A stretch of DNA of 64,000 nt from Cepaea nemoralis (taxonomy: Eukaryota > Mollusca > Gastropoda > Stylommatophora > Helicidae), in NCBI GenBank assembly GCA_014155875.1, contig JACEFZ010004188.1, forward strand, positions 452,001 to 516,000, written 5' to 3'. Position numbers and translations under genes: made by a program. Below the pieces are notes generated by a model. That model did no database searches, had not been told where the DNA came from, and was given only the letters and a program-made list of their open reading frames with translations. Shown here piece after piece: positions 46,010 through 56,584 of this stretch. How positions within the stretch are numbered: position 1 is the first letter of the stretch; every line of letters starts with the position of its first letter.

Positions 46010-46540
46010 ATCACGTAGCAGGCCTGTTGCAGAACGCCGAACACATCACGGCCGGTCGACACAATTCTCCATCCTTGTTCAGTTCCCCTGCCTCATGCCA
46101 TGTCATGCCCAAGGTGTCTGCAACGTCCTGTGTCCATCTTCGCGCTGGTAGACCCCCCAGCCCCTTCCCCCAGAAACCACGCCTTCGACCACTGTTCTCC
46201 CCAAGCCACTGCGACGTTCCATTTTTCTTTTGTTGCATAAGACGGCCCAGTCAACCCCAGCATTTTTTGGGCTGTTTGAGATTTCTTGGCAGGTTTACGT
46301 TTAGTAGTTTGCCATTGCTTTCTGAAAAAAAACGAAACTCATATTATTGTATGAAATTCATCGACAGGCGGTCTGCTGCCAAATCGGACATAGCTGTGTT
46401 TCTAAGTCAGTGTTTTAGTTTCCCAGAATGGGGCTGTTTACGAACCAGCTGTCTTCGGTGATCACATCTGGCAGGATGTCCACATTTGGTCTTACTCTTG
46501 GTCCACGATATTCTAAGAATTGTTCTGTAATATTTCTGTT
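46010..46540 (-). mobile_element. LINE C-terminal fragment split by SINE3
   Basis: The - strand reads YYRTILRISWTKSKTK at 46470-46530 and RRWTQDVADTLGMTWHEAGE, LCRPAVMCSAFCNRPAT stop at 46011-46130, with a SINE3 copy at 46245-46395 between. Confidence 0.7.
46245..46395 (-). mobile_element. SINE3 copy
   Basis: tcaaccccagcattttttgg, tagtttgccattgctttctg, ggcggtctgctgccaaatcgg. Confidence 0.8.
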
Positions 46541-46850
46541 GGGAGGTCAGCGTGGCCGAATAGATAAGAGTGTTTGTTCTTAAACATCCGGTGAGCTGAT
46601 GCCGAGATAGTGGGTTCATCTCCTATAACGTTCAGTTGGACTAACATGTTGACTTCTCGACCTTTACTTGGGGACCTCAATTACAAGTACCTCTAAAGTT
46701 GGGGTGGGGGGTGTGGGGGGTTCGACTGATGATGAGGGGCACTGACAATAGGGAAAGCTAATTCACATGTAAAAATTTGTCAGCGCATAGAAGTCTATCA
46801 AATGTAGGGACTACGCTTGAGTTCAAAGCGAGCGAACGAAAAATAAAGAT
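46541..46850 (+). mobile_element. SINE1 copy (nearly full)
   Basis: gaggtcagcgtggccgaata (A box), gtgggttcatctcc (B box), gaccttttacttgg-like body, gggaaagctaattcacatgt and end gttcaaagcgagcgaacgaa. Confidence 0.85.
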
Positions 46851-46857
46851 AAATATT

Positions 46858-46945
46858 ACCTAACATGGTCATATTATAACATAAAATAGCCATAATAACC
46901 TCAAATAGTCATAATATAACCTAAAATAGTCATAATATTCACAAG
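46858..46945 (+). repeat. ~20-bp minisatellite (cataatataacctaaaatag)
   Basis: Four units; the same motif forms another small array at 49210-49290. Confidence 0.88.
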
Positions 46946-47061
46946 GTGTGGATTGCGCCTGGCCCTGGAGCCGTTAGGGTTAGGTTCAGCTAGCATCTCC
47001 AAGAAGGGGTGAAAAGTGAAAATTAGTGGCCTGCAGATGATCTTAATCTGTCTGATTAAGA

Positions 47062-47556
47062 TTGATTGATTGATTGATTTAGGAATCGACATCACAGCAT
47101 TCGGAGCATTCCCATATTTGCTCCCTCCCCATCCTCAGCAGCCAGCGAAGAGTTCCAACTCTAATAGTACCAGTAGCAATCTGATTATAAGTCCGTCTCG
47201 CCTTTCCTTTGAGCGTTGAGCGTCGGCCAGATCCCTTCGTCACTCCTCGTTGTCTCATTCTTGCCAGACCATGGTAATCCATTTGCTCCTCCGAGGTGTG
47301 CACGTGCTCCCACAAGGCCGCAACCACGTCTGCCTTGTCATGTATCAATACTCCACCAAGTTCTGCAGAGCCAGCCAATCTGTCCGCCTGTTCATTTCCC
47401 AGCACACCGGCATGCCCCGGAGAAAAGATCCAGGCGATGCTTGTCACCCGTGACCTCCGAAGCGAAGCAAGCCACTCCGCACGAAGTCTGCCCGTCCTCA
47501 CCCTCGTCAGCATGCTTTCTAAGTCGGTTACAATCACGATGTGTGTGTGTGTGTGT

Positions 47557-47596
<40 letters not shown>

Positions 47597-48385
47597 GTAT
47601 TCTCCATCCAGCGGAGAGCCGCAGTGACTGCCTCCACTTCCATTCTTAAGCTGGATGTTGTGGTATCATATGCCAGGCTCTCCTACCCCAAACATCGACC
47701 ATTAGCTTTGGCTATGAACCCCCAGCCACTTCTCTCACCTCTTGACACCGAACCATCTGTGTAGATAATCACATCACTCGAGTGAGCATTGTCCTGAATT
47801 AGTTGCTGGATTTTCACTTCCGTGGCCCCTGCTGGCCACTCCCTGCACTCCCGACTTAATGTGATTATAACTCTGCACAAGTCTGACTGCTTCGCTGGCA
47901 CTCTGACCCACTCCTCTCCACGCCTAATGTTCTCCAAGGTCCTGTCACCTGTTCACCTGTCTGATCGTATCCTCCGCCTGAGCCATCCATGATTTCCCTC
48001 TTATCAGTCGCTGACCCTTAACTGCGTCCAGCGCCTCATGCAGTGGGTGGTCTGTGTCTGTAGCTACTCTGAGGTATGCCTTCGCCTGCATCACCTTGAG
48101 CCTACCAGCAACAGTCGGCAGACCAAGGATGTAACGCATACACACGACTGGGGTGTCTCGGGTGCATCCCAGAATGACCCGCATAGCTTCGTTCTGTATG
48201 CGCTCTAACTTCACCAGCTGACTCTCTGAGACAGTGAGCAGACCTAATCCATAATCAATTACTGAGAGGATCAAGTGCTGGTATAGTGTGAAAAGCATTC
48301 TCTGCTCTATGTCCATTGCAGCCATAGTTTTAAGTGCATTGAGTCCCTTTTGAGTTCTTGTCACAACCGTCTCCACATGGTCCTT
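47062..48385 (-). mobile_element. LINE family 2, longest copy (RT thumb + RNase H)
   Basis: Read from 48385 downward: VETVVTRTQKGLNALKTMAA, LILSVIDYGLGLLTVSESQL (RT thumb region), then SDVIIYTDGSVSRGERSGWG, EVEAVTAALRWMENT, a (CA)n expansion at 47538-47595, IVTDLESMLTRVRTGRLRAE and SPGHAGVLGNEQADRLAGSA. The RNase H acids (YTD, EVE, VTD) are all there. It ends in CCDVDS and the (TGAT)n tail at 47065-47082. Two frame breaks. The catalytic RT domain is absent (5' truncation). Confidence 0.88.
47538..47597 (+). repeat. (GT)n microsatellite inside LINE RNase H
   Basis: gtgtg runs with one gg break, exactly where the 44.9-kb copy has its shorter (CA)n. Confidence 0.97.
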
Positions 48386-48860
48386 CAAGGAGAAAAATTA
48401 AAACGAGAAAAAGAGTGTTGAGGGGATACATAGAGCCTGTTATTTTGTATGGATGTGAAACTTGGACAATGTGCAGAAAAGCTGAAAAACATCTGATGGC
48501 TGCAGAAATGTGGTTTCTGAGGAAAATGCAAAGAATACCATGGACAGGCAGAAAACCCAATGACCAAGTACTACAGGAGACAAATGAAAATCGTAGACTG
48601 ATTAGAGAAATTAGACGAAGACAGTCAAAATATTTTGGACATGTTATGAGAAGAAGTGGATTGGAGAACTTATTGACAACTGGCAAGATCGAGGGGAACA
48701 GACCACGAGGAAGACCGAGAGGAAAATACCTGGATGGCTTGGCCACATGGCATGGACGAGACAGGAACACTGAGCTGATCCACGACTCCGGTGATCGAGT
48801 GAAATGGCGAGTCATGACCGCCCACGCTTTCCGGCATGGCACATGATTGATTGATTGAGA
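48386..48860 (+). mobile_element. RTE 3' fragment, ORF end intact
   Basis: KRVLRGYIEPVILYGCETWT, HLMAAEMWFLRKMQRIPWTG, RRQSKYFGHVMRRSGLENLL, GKYLDGLATWHGRDRNTELI and AFRHGT stop (48844-48846), with a ttgattgattgag tail. It abuts the LINE family 2 copy head to head. Confidence 0.9.
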
Positions 48861-49069
48861 TGATCCGCAGACTACGCAAGTCAACCCTCCACGTGGTGTA
48901 GATCGGGAAACCATGACCGCAAGGTCATAGGCTAACGGGGGGATCTGGCTCGCCATGGGGGACGGACTCCCCTAGGTCAGATTTTTTTTTTCTGTTCTAA
49001 ATCTGCCACTGGCCTAGCAAGCCGGCAGGGGATTTTCATACTGCTCGTAGAAAAATTAAGAAGCAAAAT

Positions 49070-49205
49070 CGGATGATGGACAGAGGGAATAGCGAGTAAC
49101 AGAGAGTTCACGAGAAGCGCGATACATGAAGCCCATAAACGGACACTATCCCGCTGTTTATGCTTCACCTCGACAACGCAAGGTACAAGAGGAACAAGAT
49201 GAGAT
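49070..49205 (+). mobile_element. LINE 3' end fragment (same family as 27515-28300)
   Basis: gaatagcgagtaacagagag, cgatacatgaagc, ctgtttatgcttcacctcga, cgcaaggtacaagaggaaca then gatgagatta. Confidence 0.7.
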
Positions 49206-49439
49206 TAGATTATACGATATGTCATAATATAACCTGAAATGGTCATAATATAACCTACAATGGTTATAATGTAACCTAAAAAGTCGAAAAAGGACATATA
49301 ACCCCATTAAAAAAAGGTTAAAAATATGCACTAACATTCACGATGTATGTCATTATCTCAATACGAAAACTACTTTTAATTAGAGTATGCTAAAACATGC
49401 ATAAAATAACTTTAAAATGGTAGCAAATATAGTTACTTG

Positions 49440-49630
49440 CATTTACTTTACATGGTGTTGCAGTCAATGTCACCACTGATTGCCTGTGTGTTTACTAGGC
49501 AATTTTACTTCGGTAGTTTACATTTGCTTTCTGAGCGGTCGATGCCTCAAACTATCGCAATCAGCGCAAAGTGTTCTGCTTCCAAATCGCCAGCAGATAA
49601 TTTCCAAAACTCGTCTCCTTACGTCGGGGA
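49440..49630 (-). mobile_element. SINE3 copy
   Basis: ggtagtttacatttgctttc, tgagcggtcgatgcc, gcgcaaagtgttctgcttcc. Confidence 0.7.
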
Positions 49631-49674
49631 ATTAAACTAAATTACACTATCCTCTTGGCCATAGGTACTGGTTA

Positions 49675-49795
49675 TAAAGATAACGTGGTATGGTTGAGAC
49701 AAGAACACTGAGATGATCCACCACTTCGGTGATCGAGTGAGATGGCGAATCATGATCGCCCACGCTTATCGGTATGGCACATGATGAATGATGAA
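49675..49795 (+). mobile_element. RTE extreme 3' end
   Basis: ggttgagacaagaacactga, gtgatcgagtgagatggcga and tatcggtatggcacatgatg then (aatg)n. Confidence 0.8.
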
Positions 49796-49909
49796 TGAAT
49801 GATGATAATAGACCATACGAAAATGCATGTCCTTCACGTCCTTGCTTATTAATAAAGATCATCATCAACATCATCATTTTCAATATTTTTCGTCAAGCGT
49901 CGTGAGGAG

Positions 49910-50345
49910 GAATAGTTGAAGATCCAGCGCCCGTTGGGTAGCATTGGGTAGTATTATTCCGTGTGATTGTACAATGTCTTTCATGTCGTCAGCCCATTTC
50001 TTTTTCGGGCGTCCTCTTGCTCACATATCAGATCTTCTATGGTGTAGCGCCAGTGCTGGCAGTTGATGGTATTGTATTCTAACGAGATGGCCAAGCCATT
50101 TAATATTCTACCCTTCAATATATGTGGCACAAGGTGTTGATCCCACTGTCTGTCTGATAACATAATTTCTCACTCGGTCCCAGATATTTAAGTTGGCAGT
50201 TCTCCTCAAGCATCTCTTCTCACAGGTGTAGATTTTTTTGTAAGTGTGATTTGGATAACGTCCACGTTTGTCATTGGCAGCATAAGGTTGGTGTGAATAT
50301 GTTATTTATTATCTGTCGTTTTTCGAACAATGCTATGTTTGGATG
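49910..50345 (-). mobile_element. LINE 3' fragment (same family as 15925-16540)
   Basis: Shares tgtgattgtacaatg, gatcttctatggtgtagcgc, cagtgctgg, gagatggccaagccatttaa and tcactcggtcccagata with the ALDH4A1 intron copy. Confidence 0.75.
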
Positions 50346-50779
50346 TTTCAGTATGGGTGATAGTTGATAGTATATTTTGATGTTTCAGTACTGCTGATAA
50401 TTGATGTAGAAATGCGCCTGCATTTTGACAATTGATTTCTCTATTAATATAGAACAACAATGAGACACAAACAGTATTCCACAAACCTTCATTTATCACG
50501 TCACGACTATGTGGGGTGTTACAGTACTTAACAATCTTTGGTACTGTAAGTAGCGGTGTTCTGTCTGTGCGGGTTTATTGAAGAAAATGGGAATATTTAC
50601 AAATACTGTAAGACATACATGAGAAAAGGTATTAAGTAAAGACGAGGTAACAGTAAATAGATTTAAGTAAGAGTGATACAAATGATTAAAGAAAATAACA
50701 TATTCAGATAACCAGAAATAGTCCAAAATGGAAGACAGATGGATGACAGAAAGACTGGAGAGGAAGAAAGACAAGGAGA

Positions 50780-51094
50780 GAGAGAGAGAGAGACAGGGGA
50801 AGTGAGACAGACGAAGAGAGACAGGCGGAGAAAGACAGGGAAAGAGAGTCAATAGAAGAAATTTAGATGAAAAAAAAAAGACGGGTGGAGAAATACAGGC
50901 AAAGAATGACAAGAAAATAGAGACAATGGAAGAAGTATAGATGAAAAAAGGACGTTGGAGAGAGACGGGTGAATAAAGACAGGAAAAGAATGACATGAAA
51001 AGAGAGACAGGTGAAGAAAAACAAGGTAAGATAGAGAGTGGAAAAAGACACAGAAAGAGATGCAGTAAAAGAGACAGAGACAGAGCGACACACA

Positions 51095-51186
<92 letters not shown>

Positions 51187-51335
51187 GAGAGAGAGAGTTG
51201 AAAAGAGACAGACTAAGAAACATGAGAGGAGAGACAGACGAAAAGACACAAGATAAGAGAGAAGGGGAAGAGAGAATGGAAAGAGAGAGAGAGAGATAGA
51301 GAGAGAGAGAGCACATATGGGCAGGGAAGAGAGAC
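50780..51335 (+). repeat. Purine-rich minisatellite with (CA)n and (GA)n cores
   Basis: gagacaggcgaagaaagaca-like units, a (CA)n run at about 51090-51143 and (GA)n at 51148-51200. Confidence 0.93.
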
Positions 51336-52240
51336 AGGCGAAGATAGCCAGTGGAAGAGAAATAGTGGAAGAGAGATAGTGGTATAGAGATAGCAGAAGA
51401 GAAATAGTAGAAGAGAGATAGTGAAAGAGAGATAGCGGAAGAGAGATAATGGAAGAGAGATAGTGGAAGAGAGATAGTGGAAGAAAGATAGCGGAAGAGA
51501 GATAGTGGAAGAGAGATAGCGGAAGAAAAATAGTGGAAGAGAGATAGTGGAAAAAAGATAGCAGAAGAGAGATAGTGGAAGAAAGATAGTGGAAGAGTGA
51601 TAGCAGAAGAGAGATAGCGGAAGAGAGATTGCAAAAGAGAGATAGCAGAAGAGAGATAATGGAAGCGAGATAGTGGAAGAAAGATAGTGGAAGAGAGATA
51701 GTGGAAGAGAGATAGCGGAAGAAAGATAGCAGAAGAGAGATAGTGGAAGAAAGATAGTGGAAGAGTGATAGCAGAAGAGAGATAGTGGAAGAGAGATAGT
51801 GGAAGAAAGATAGCGGAAGAGAGATAGTGGAAGAAAGATAGGAGAAGAGAGATAGCGGAAGAGAGATAGCTTAAAAGGGATAGTGGAAGAAAGATAGCGG
51901 AAGAGAGATAGTGGAAAAAAGACAGCGGAAGAGTGATAGCAGAATAGAGATAGCTGAAGAGAGATAATGGAAAAGAGATAGTGGAAGAGAAATAGTGGAA
52001 GAGAGATAGCGGAAGAGAGGTTGCGGAAGAGAGATAGTGGAAGAGAAATAGTGGAAGAGAGATAGCGGAAGAAAGATAGCAGAAGAGAGATATTGGAAGA
52101 AAGATAGTGGAAGAGTAATAGCAGAAGAGAGATAGTGGAAGAGAGATAGTGGAAGAAAGATAGTGGAAGAGATATAGTGGAAGAAAGATGGCGGAAGAGA
52201 GATAGCAGAAGAGAGATAGCGGAAGAGTGAGGAAGGAAAA
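51336..52240 (+). repeat. 15-bp minisatellite (gaagagagatagtgg)n, ~60 units
   Basis: About 900 bp of a nearly pure purine strand. Because the unit is a multiple of three, two overlapping long - strand frames stay open by chance of composition. Confidence 0.96.
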
Positions 52241-52439
52241 AAAACAGCGGAATAAACACCACAAGGGAAGAGAGACAGGTGAATATAGACATTTAAATGG
52301 AGACAGAGGAAGAGAAACAGGGATGAGATACATAGAAACGAGACAGGAAACTACGAGCTAAACACGAGAAGAGCCAAATGTCAGATAGCATGACAAGTGT
52401 GTGGACAGAACAACAGTTAAGTTGTACAAATAATTCTCC

Positions 52440-52512
52440 ATTCATCATTGGCACCTTGCCATCTTGACAGACGATAGTTTGTGCTTCAAAAAGGCATAAC
52501 TTTTACCCATGG
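52440..52512 (-). repeat. R520 repeat end fragment
   Basis: ccatcttgacagacgatagt, ttgtgcttcaaaaaggcata, acttttacccatggcgg. Confidence 0.7.
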
Positions 52513-52514
52513 CG

Positions 52515-53000
52515 GTAGCGAATGTGACTGATAAGGCCAATTCGCGCTGTAAATGTTCGTTCACAGTGGGTGCATGTGAACACGTGGTCATTTCTACCAT
52601 CATGCACCATCTTACGTCTCACACGCTCGGTGTGTGACTTATCTGCAATAATTTTCTCCGTTGTCTTTATTCCATTTCTGATGTTTGCTCTCCATACAAC
52701 ACGTTCAGCGGCGACTTGCTCCCACTGTGCGTTATCAATGCCTGTATCAATCATGTCCCGCTTATACACATCTTTGTATCGTAGTAGATGCCGACCCTGA
52801 GATCTCTTACCCATCTGCAATTCACCAAAATAGATGTCCTTTCGTATTCTACCATCATCCATCCTCCTAAGATGTCCTATCCATCTAAGTCTACGAAGAC
52901 TGAGCATGGAATAAACCGTCACACAACCTGATCTTTCGAATACTTCAGTATTTGTGATTTTGTCTTGCCACTTAATACCAAGAATTCTTCTACAAATAAT
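52515..53000 (-). mobile_element. LINE C-terminal fragment with C2H2 zinc finger
   Basis: ICRRILGIKWQDKITNTEVF, LRRLRWIGHLRRMDDGRIRK, RHLLRYKDVYKRDMIDTGID, AAERVVWRANIRNGIKTTEK and FTCTHCERTFTARIGLISHI RYRHG. The open frame persists for over 160 codons, so this copy is fairly well kept. Confidence 0.85.
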
Positions 53001-53034
53001 TAAACATTTAGTAAGTGTATAATGGAAAACCGGT

Positions 53035-53262
53035 TCTGCTGCGAAAGGGTTACGAATGCAATTAGAAATCCTGCACACTGCTTTCGAAACACAGCTGCGG
53101 GATATTTTAAAGCAGATCGCCTTGCGTTGGTTTCCATTCAGTTGTATGAGTGCCGGTAGTTCAGAAACAAATGACGAAATACTGAACGTAAACCTGCCCG
53201 GAATCATAAACAGCCAATAAATGCTGGAGTTGACTGCTAAGTCCCGTAAAGGATATACAAGT
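53035..53262 (+). mobile_element. SINE3 copy
   Basis: gggttacgaatgcaattaga, gcagatcgccttgcgttggt, gtagttcagaaacaaatgac, ataaatgctggagttgactg. Confidence 0.8.
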
Positions 53263-53264
53263 AA

Positions 53265-54165
53265 TTTAACAATGGAAACAGTTTATTTTATAATTTGTTT
53301 TGTTTCACACGGATATCTCCATAGGTGCTCCAACCTTCCTCAACAGATAATACCCAGAGGGTCTTACCACAGTGCACGATGTCCATGGTCCCAAGGAGAA
53401 TACAAAAGTGTATATAACCAAAAATAATCGAAGGCAAGTCATTAAGTAATAGACGTTTTATTGTAAAGTGCACAGAATAGTAAGGACAACAGAAAATCGT
53501 ATTTCATGACACAAATTGGCTTTTAAGCAATGCCGCAAGTAGGGGTCGTGAGGATCGAGCAGTTTGCGCATGTGTTATAGCGATTACAAAATAGCTGCCC
53601 GACTATCAACTTGCACCGTTGAAGAACAATGGGGCGGGATTAGCATTTAGTGGTCAGAAGGTATGAAGCTTTCTGAAATGTACAGAAGCATGATGATTTG
53701 GTGTGGAGACAATTGTTTGAGTCAGGGGAAATACCCGTTGTCTCGGGTGAAGAAGAATTTCAAGACAGATTGTAGATGAGTGTAGAAATCCGCTGTTAAA
53801 GTCATTATAACCATCTTTTGGGTTATCAAAGGCCTTATATTGGTGCATTTCTAGAAATAGGGTAAAACTGTGACTAGTGTTTGATGCAGTGACATGGTAG
53901 TGAACAAACCGGAACCCTAGATACGCTGGAAACGCCAGGCACTTCTCTCGAAGGGAGCAATGTTTGCTGCACGACAACGCCTGACCTCAAACAGTGGATA
54001 CAGTGCGCATACAGTATATACACTACATGCACTAAAACTTTCTTGAAGCTTCCAGAAAACAGTCCAGACTCTGCACCATCGTCTATCACTTGTTTGGACC
54101 ATGAAAGAACATCTGCGGGGTCAGAGGTTTGCAGATGACGCGGTGAATAATAAACACTGAAACTA
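53265..54165. other. No recognised feature
   Basis: Large intron or intergenic sequence; ORFs here are short and unlike any family I know. Confidence 0.4.
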
Positions 54166-54169
54166 AAAT

Positions 54170-54255
54170 GTGGCTATACCGGGATTCGAACCTGCCGATC
54201 CGGATGACGACGGCGCAGCGCTGAGATCGTATTGCGTACATCCTGGTCAACTAAA
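54170..54255 (-). mobile_element. tRNA-like sequence (SINE head or tRNA relic)
   Basis: On the - strand, A box tagttgaccagg and B box ggttcgaatcc both fit consensus, but 5' and 3' ends do not pair into an acceptor stem, so not an intact tRNA gene. Confidence 0.45.
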
Positions 54256-54424
54256 CACTCCTTCCTTTCTCTACTTCTATGAGTGTGAATCAATACTGTG
54301 TATTTATTTCTCAAAGTAAAAGCTTACGTACTGTTTCACATTTATCATCTCTTCTTCCTCTATGGTCAAGGCTCCAATTGGTGTATTGTCCCACAAGCAA
54401 ACTAGTCACGCTCTCTGTAGGCCA

Positions 54425-54700
54425 TGTTATGGTTGGTTGGATGTAGGCTGAATGTTGTCACGGTGTGGACTCGTGGGAGCCTGGCCTACTACCAGCTCAA
54501 GGTAGTCTTGGGTTCGATTCGCATCACAGAAGTATGGAAATTGAAAAACAAATTGACTTGGGCTCTCAGGCTGTCTCAGCCTAAAATGATACCATGGAAA
54601 TTCTTGGGAAGTAAAGGCGTCCGCCCTGAAACCGACCACATGACCCATTGAGTGCCGTGTAGTTTATAACAATACGTATCTTGCACCATATGCCACATGA
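54425..54700 (+). mobile_element. SINE2 copy (full-length)
   Basis: gtgtggactcgtgggagcct and B box gggttcgattcgc, tgggctctcaggctgtctca, gcctaaaatgataccatgga, attcttgggaagtaaaggcg, ttgcaccatatgcc. Confidence 0.8.
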
Positions 54701-54778
54701 GTCTTAGATGTGAAAAGACTTTAAAAGAAAAAGAAAGACACCTCGCACCAACCCTCCTTAATGGCCTTGTACAGAGCA

Positions 54779-54926
54779 TATTTTTAATGACTGTGCAGAG
54801 TTTGAAAATATTACTGGTCCAAGTTTTGTATTTACCTATTAAGTAGCATGAACTTTACAGAGGGTGAATACAAATCTTGGAAAGGCAATATTTTCAAACA
54901 CTGCATAGTCATTAAAAATACACCTT
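54779..54926. repeat. Inverted repeat (~60-bp arms)
   Basis: tatttttaatgactgtgcag...tttgaaaatatt on the left pairs with aatattttcaaacactgcat...agtcattaaaaata on the right; ggtccaagttttgtattta pairs with gaatacaaatcttgg. Short loop. Possibly a tiny foldback element. Confidence 0.8.
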
Positions 54927-55204
54927 ATACGACCTGCATTGGATGTGTTACTACTCTTGACTCCCCACTTAAAGGCCCATGTAACATTAGTATGGATCAA
55001 CGTAACAGAAATGTATCATTACCTCTGTCAATCCTAGTGTGAAGGTATGTGTTGCCTTTATCTGAGACGGTGGTTCTCTTAAACGTGTCCTTGTTGAATT
55101 CATTTTTCTTGTCATCTTGAAACATCTTATCGTATAGTATGACTGTAAATGACAGTGTTAAGAAATTGATTAAAATGCATCATGTTGTATGCAATGACGT
55201 TAAG

Positions 55205-55650
55205 TAACCGGGATTGGCAGCAAACGAGGCAGAAGGCTGTGGACAGGTATGATCACCAACGCCACACGGTAAGGATTATAAGAAGATTGGCAGTACACGA
55301 GACAGAAGGCTGCGGACAGACATGATCACCAACGCCACACGGCATGGGCTATAAGAAGATTGGCAGTACACAAGACGGAAGACTGTAGATAGACATAATC
55401 ACCAATGCCACACGGCATGGACTATACGAAGAATAGCAGTACAGGACATATAAGGTTGTGGACAGACATGATCACCAACGCCACATGACATGGAGTATAA
55501 GAAGAATGGCAGTACACGAGACAGAAGTTTGTGGACAGACATGATCGTCAAGACCACAAGTCATGGACTATAAGAAGAATGGCAGTACACGAGACAGAAG
55601 GCTGTGGACAGACATGATCACCAATGCCACACGGCATGGACTATAAGAAG
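55205..55650 (+). repeat. ~74-bp minisatellite, six units (left of the hammerhead array)
   Basis: Units: ataagaagattggcagtaca, cgagacagaaggctgtggac, agacatgatcaccaacgcca, cacggcatggact. One or two more units resume at 56894-56965. Confidence 0.92.
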
Positions 55651-55734
55651 ATTTAAATATTGAGCACAACCCACTACTGGCAACGCCGATCACATTCTGG
55701 TATGAACCTAAGGCCTATCCACGTCAATATGGAA

Positions 55735-55779
55735 GCACTATACTCGAGTTTCGCCCTCATTTGAGCTCGTCAGTAGTGC
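55735..55779 (-). ncRNA. Type I hammerhead ribozyme, array unit 1
   Basis: Reading the - strand: GCACUA, CUGACGA, helix II GCUC-aaauga-GGGC (one G-U pair), GAAA, CUCGAG, GUA, then UAGUGC. Cleavage is predicted after the A at 55741. Compared with the 33-kb copy the triplet is GUA in place of GUC, both allowed (NUH). Confidence 0.9.
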
Positions 55780-56137
55780 ATATCCCTGACCGGATCCGGA
55801 AACAGTCCCGGATCACGCGTGTGAAGCGGGTGTGTAACACGCGGCACACACTGGGACACACCAAATTATCACAACAGAATACCACAACGCTACCCATCGT
55901 AGGCTATGCTCAAGATTGCCCAATCGCCGCGACCGACGTCCGTCAATCGATGGGACCCGAACGATCAGGACTTCTCACTGGCAAGGAACACCAGGCCTCC
56001 TAAATCCAGTGAGCAATAATCAATTGATTATGTGGTTTGTTTCGGGATTTGAAATTTAAATATTGAGCACAACCCACTACTGGCAACGCCGATCACATTC
56101 TGGTATGAACCTAAGGCCTATCCACGTCAATATGGAA

Positions 56138-56182
56138 GCACTATACTCGAGTTTCGCCCTCATTTGAGCTCGTCAGTAGTGC
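56138..56182 (-). ncRNA. Type I hammerhead ribozyme, array unit 2
   Basis: Same 45-nt sequence as unit 1, 403 bp further on. Confidence 0.9.
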
Positions 56183-56539
56183 ATATCCCTGACCGGATCC
56201 GGAAACAGTCCCGGATCACGCGTGTGAAGCGGGTGTGTAACCACGCGGCACACACTGGACACACCAAATTATCACAACAGAACATCACAACGCTACCCAT
56301 CGTAGGCTATGCTCAAGATTGCCCAATCGCCGCGACCGACGTCCGTCAATCGATGGGACCCGAACGATCAGGACTTCTCACTGGCAAGGAACACCAGGCC
56401 TCCTAAATCCAGTGAGCAATAATCAATTGATTATGTGGTTGTTTCGGGATTTGAAATTTAAATATTGAGCACAACCCACTACTGGCAACGCCGATCACAT
56501 TCTGGTATGAACCTAAGGCCTATCCACGTCAATATGGAA

Positions 56540-56584
56540 GCACTATACTCGAGTTTCGCCCTCATTTGAGCTCGTCAGTAGTGC
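56540..56584 (-). ncRNA. Type I hammerhead ribozyme, array unit 3
   Basis: Same 45-nt sequence as unit 2, 402 bp further on. Cleavage at successive units would release a 402-nt RNA monomer. Confidence 0.9.

Noticed and set aside
50849..52333. 494-codon - strand open frame (and an overlapping 359-codon frame)
   Set aside because: Both are translations of the 15-bp purine minisatellite and neighbouring repeats. Unit length divisible by three and lack of stop triplets explain them; composition is only Leu/Ser/Phe/Tyr repeats.
54170..54255. Functional tRNA gene
   Set aside because: Both promoter boxes fit but the acceptor stem does not pair and no cloverleaf closes.
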